DNA of 64,000 nucleotides from the NCBI GenBank assembly GCA_016584305.1, contig JACEEZ010019844.1, positions 329,823 to 393,822 of the forward strand, written 5' to 3'. The notes below the pieces were generated by a model. That model saw nothing but the letters and a program-made list of their open reading frames with translations, was not told the DNA's origin and did not search any database. The translations under genes were made by a program, and so were the position numbers. How positions within the stretch are numbered: the first letter of the stretch is position 1; the number at the start of each line of letters is the position of its first letter. Shown here piece after piece: positions 62,600 to 64,000 of the stretch. This stretch comes from Chionoecetes opilio. Lineage: Eukaryota > Arthropoda > Malacostraca > Decapoda > Majidae.

Positions 62600-63320
62600 C
62601 CAAATTAGATAAGTGGCAAGCAACACTATAAAACAAAATCAAAACAGTCTTTCCTTTGTTTTGGTTTCTCTTATAATAAATGCAAATGTGTGCTGCTGGG
62701 TAATCATGAAAGCTTTACTATAATCAAAAACTATCCATGCAAGTTAAATCAACCCAAACAAAAATCAAAGAAGAAAAGTTTTGAAGTTTGTGAATCTTCA
62801 AAATTTGTTTTTATAGAGAAACCATAAATGTAATGAAGGATCTGTTTGTAATGAGTGGCTTGCCAAGATACTTCCCAATGCAAAACCAGGAGTTAAGGGC
62901 ATGCAGATACTTGAGCATTACAAAAACTCATGCCTCCCTGCACTCTGAATGGTAGAGAACCTTAAGAATAGAAATTGGCAACGTCTGGCACACAAGCGTA
63001 ATACTCTTTGAATGAGACCCATGTAGCAAATCACATCATACTACATAGTCACCAAGCTTACATCACGACACTTCATCGAGTGAGTTACGTACAACTGCTC
63101 TTGCCACACGGGAGTAATGGTATCCGAGAGAAACCCAATAAAATCATTACGCATAAAACAAAATGACAATGCTAGGAATGAAAAAAATCAAAATAATGCA
63201 ATTCCTTCTAATGGTAGCCAAAATAATTCGCCAAAAAATTTCAACAAGCACGAGTTTTAATCATGTACTGCAAGGGAGCTTAATTGTGTGATGAAAGATG
63301 CGGTTGACGACATAATCATC
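62600..63320. other. No feature recognised
   Basis: AT-rich; nothing seen. Confidence 0.45.
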
Positions 63321-63324
63321 ATAA

Positions 63325-63600
63325 TCCCTGTATTTACCTAGTTGTATTTACATAGTCGTGATATACGGGAAATTACTTACACTCGTGGGGTCTCGTCTCC
63401 TTGGGTCAATCTTAGCTTTAAAAACATGAATATATTTAGCATCTATAATTTCCTGTGCGCCATGAGTACTGTGTTAGTCATTTCTCTATCCCTAGGGTTC
63501 TCTCCACTGTGCTCTATCTACAGTCCATGCTCCTCAACATGCCATGAAGCAGTGCCCGGTGCAATGCTCGGAAGACTTGTATAGTGTGCAGTGATGCTTA
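63325..63600 (-). mobile_element. Non-LTR tail in reverse, degraded
   Basis: On minus, TACAACTAGGTAAATACAGG is the tail motif seen at 61080. Sequence to the right may be its degraded coding end but is full of stops. Confidence 0.45.
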
Positions 63601-64000
63601 GTCTTACCCTCCACTGAACCTGGGAAAAGTGACAGCCTAAAATCCTCTCACATAAAAAGCCTCCACTACCTGCAGGTGACTCGGGAGGAAACATTAACGT
63701 CGGCGCGGCGCGTTAGCGGCGTTATGGTGCTTGGAAGGAAGACATGACGGAGGTAATAGTCTTAACATGTACCATTCATTATCATCCCTACTCTGCTGTG
63801 ACACAATGACGGGTTTGCTGCTGCCCTTCATGATACAAATTTACATATGTAGAAAATTTGACCAATATTCTCTGAACTAATTATCAGAGTAACAAAAGTC
63901 ATAAGTAAAAAAAAGATGTTTTATTTGTCACATGTGACTTATTACAAAGACAAACACTCGATATGTGACACCGATCCTCCACAACCATCATCTTAAAAAT
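63601..64000. other. No feature recognised
   Basis: A short GC-rich stretch (63695-63725, GTCGGCGCGGCGCGTTAGCG) stands out; no coding or repeat support. Confidence 0.4.

Overview
This 64 kb window looks like arthropod nuclear DNA, most plausibly from a decapod crustacean. The inference rests on split exons with canonical GT-AG boundaries, abundant tRNA-derived SINEs and 5'-truncated non-LTR retrotransposon tails, many short inverted-repeat transposons, internal TTAGG runs (the arthropod telomere motif) and very large tandem arrays. Nothing looks prokaryotic: there are no operons and no CRISPR. Most long open frames are artefacts of tandem repeats.

Three host-like loci can be supported. (1) A pseudouridine-5'-phosphate glycosidase (PsuG/YeiN family) gene lies on the minus strand. 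Six core exons (26995-26829, 25608-25471, 24693-24465, 19931-19716, 16845-16744, 13481-13379) join in compatible phase across the whole family signature. A probable start exon (27938-27865) and a linker exon (12479-12416) also fit in phase. (2) The 3' end of a furin/PCSK-type proprotein convertase lies on the minus strand. A Cys-rich exon (56287-56081) joins in phase to a last exon (47596-47294) with a transmembrane helix and an acidic cytoplasmic tail. (3) A CCDC25-like (NFACT-R domain) intronless copy lies on the plus strand at 51506-52681, antisense inside the furin-like intron. It has two in-frame TAG codons. A possible signal-peptide exon lies at 8860-8778 (minus).

The rest is repeats, many of them nested. 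The main object is a 7.1 kb inverted-repeat-bounded element (34900-42030). It carries a frameshifted minus-strand gene that I match from memory to a large unnamed invertebrate multicopy family: an N-terminal Cys motif, a PIN/FEN-like core and a Cys-rich tail. At least 13 copies of a ~210 bp TTAA-flanked MITE (family A) occur, plus a foldback MITE with TTAGG runs (family B), a third MITE (family C) and several TA-flanked CAG...CTG (pogo/Tigger-like) elements. One locus, 47977-49693, is nested three deep.

Layout: 1-5.8 kb tandem arrays; 5.9-8.7 kb transposon graveyard; 9.6-12.2 kb minisatellite; 12.4-27.9 kb glycosidase gene with its introns inflated by 41-bp, GTG, 70-bp and 18-bp arrays and a ~870 bp palindrome; 28-34.6 kb MITEs and a Harbinger-like fragment; 34.9-42.0 kb the large TIR element; 42-46.9 kb arrays and unassigned DNA; 47.3-56.3 kb furin-like 3' end with the nested elements and the CCDC25-like copy in its intron; 56.3-64 kb mostly unassigned DNA with scattered MITEs, a SINE and non-LTR remnants. 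Two GC-rich host exons each need a one-base correction, so residual assembly indels are possible.
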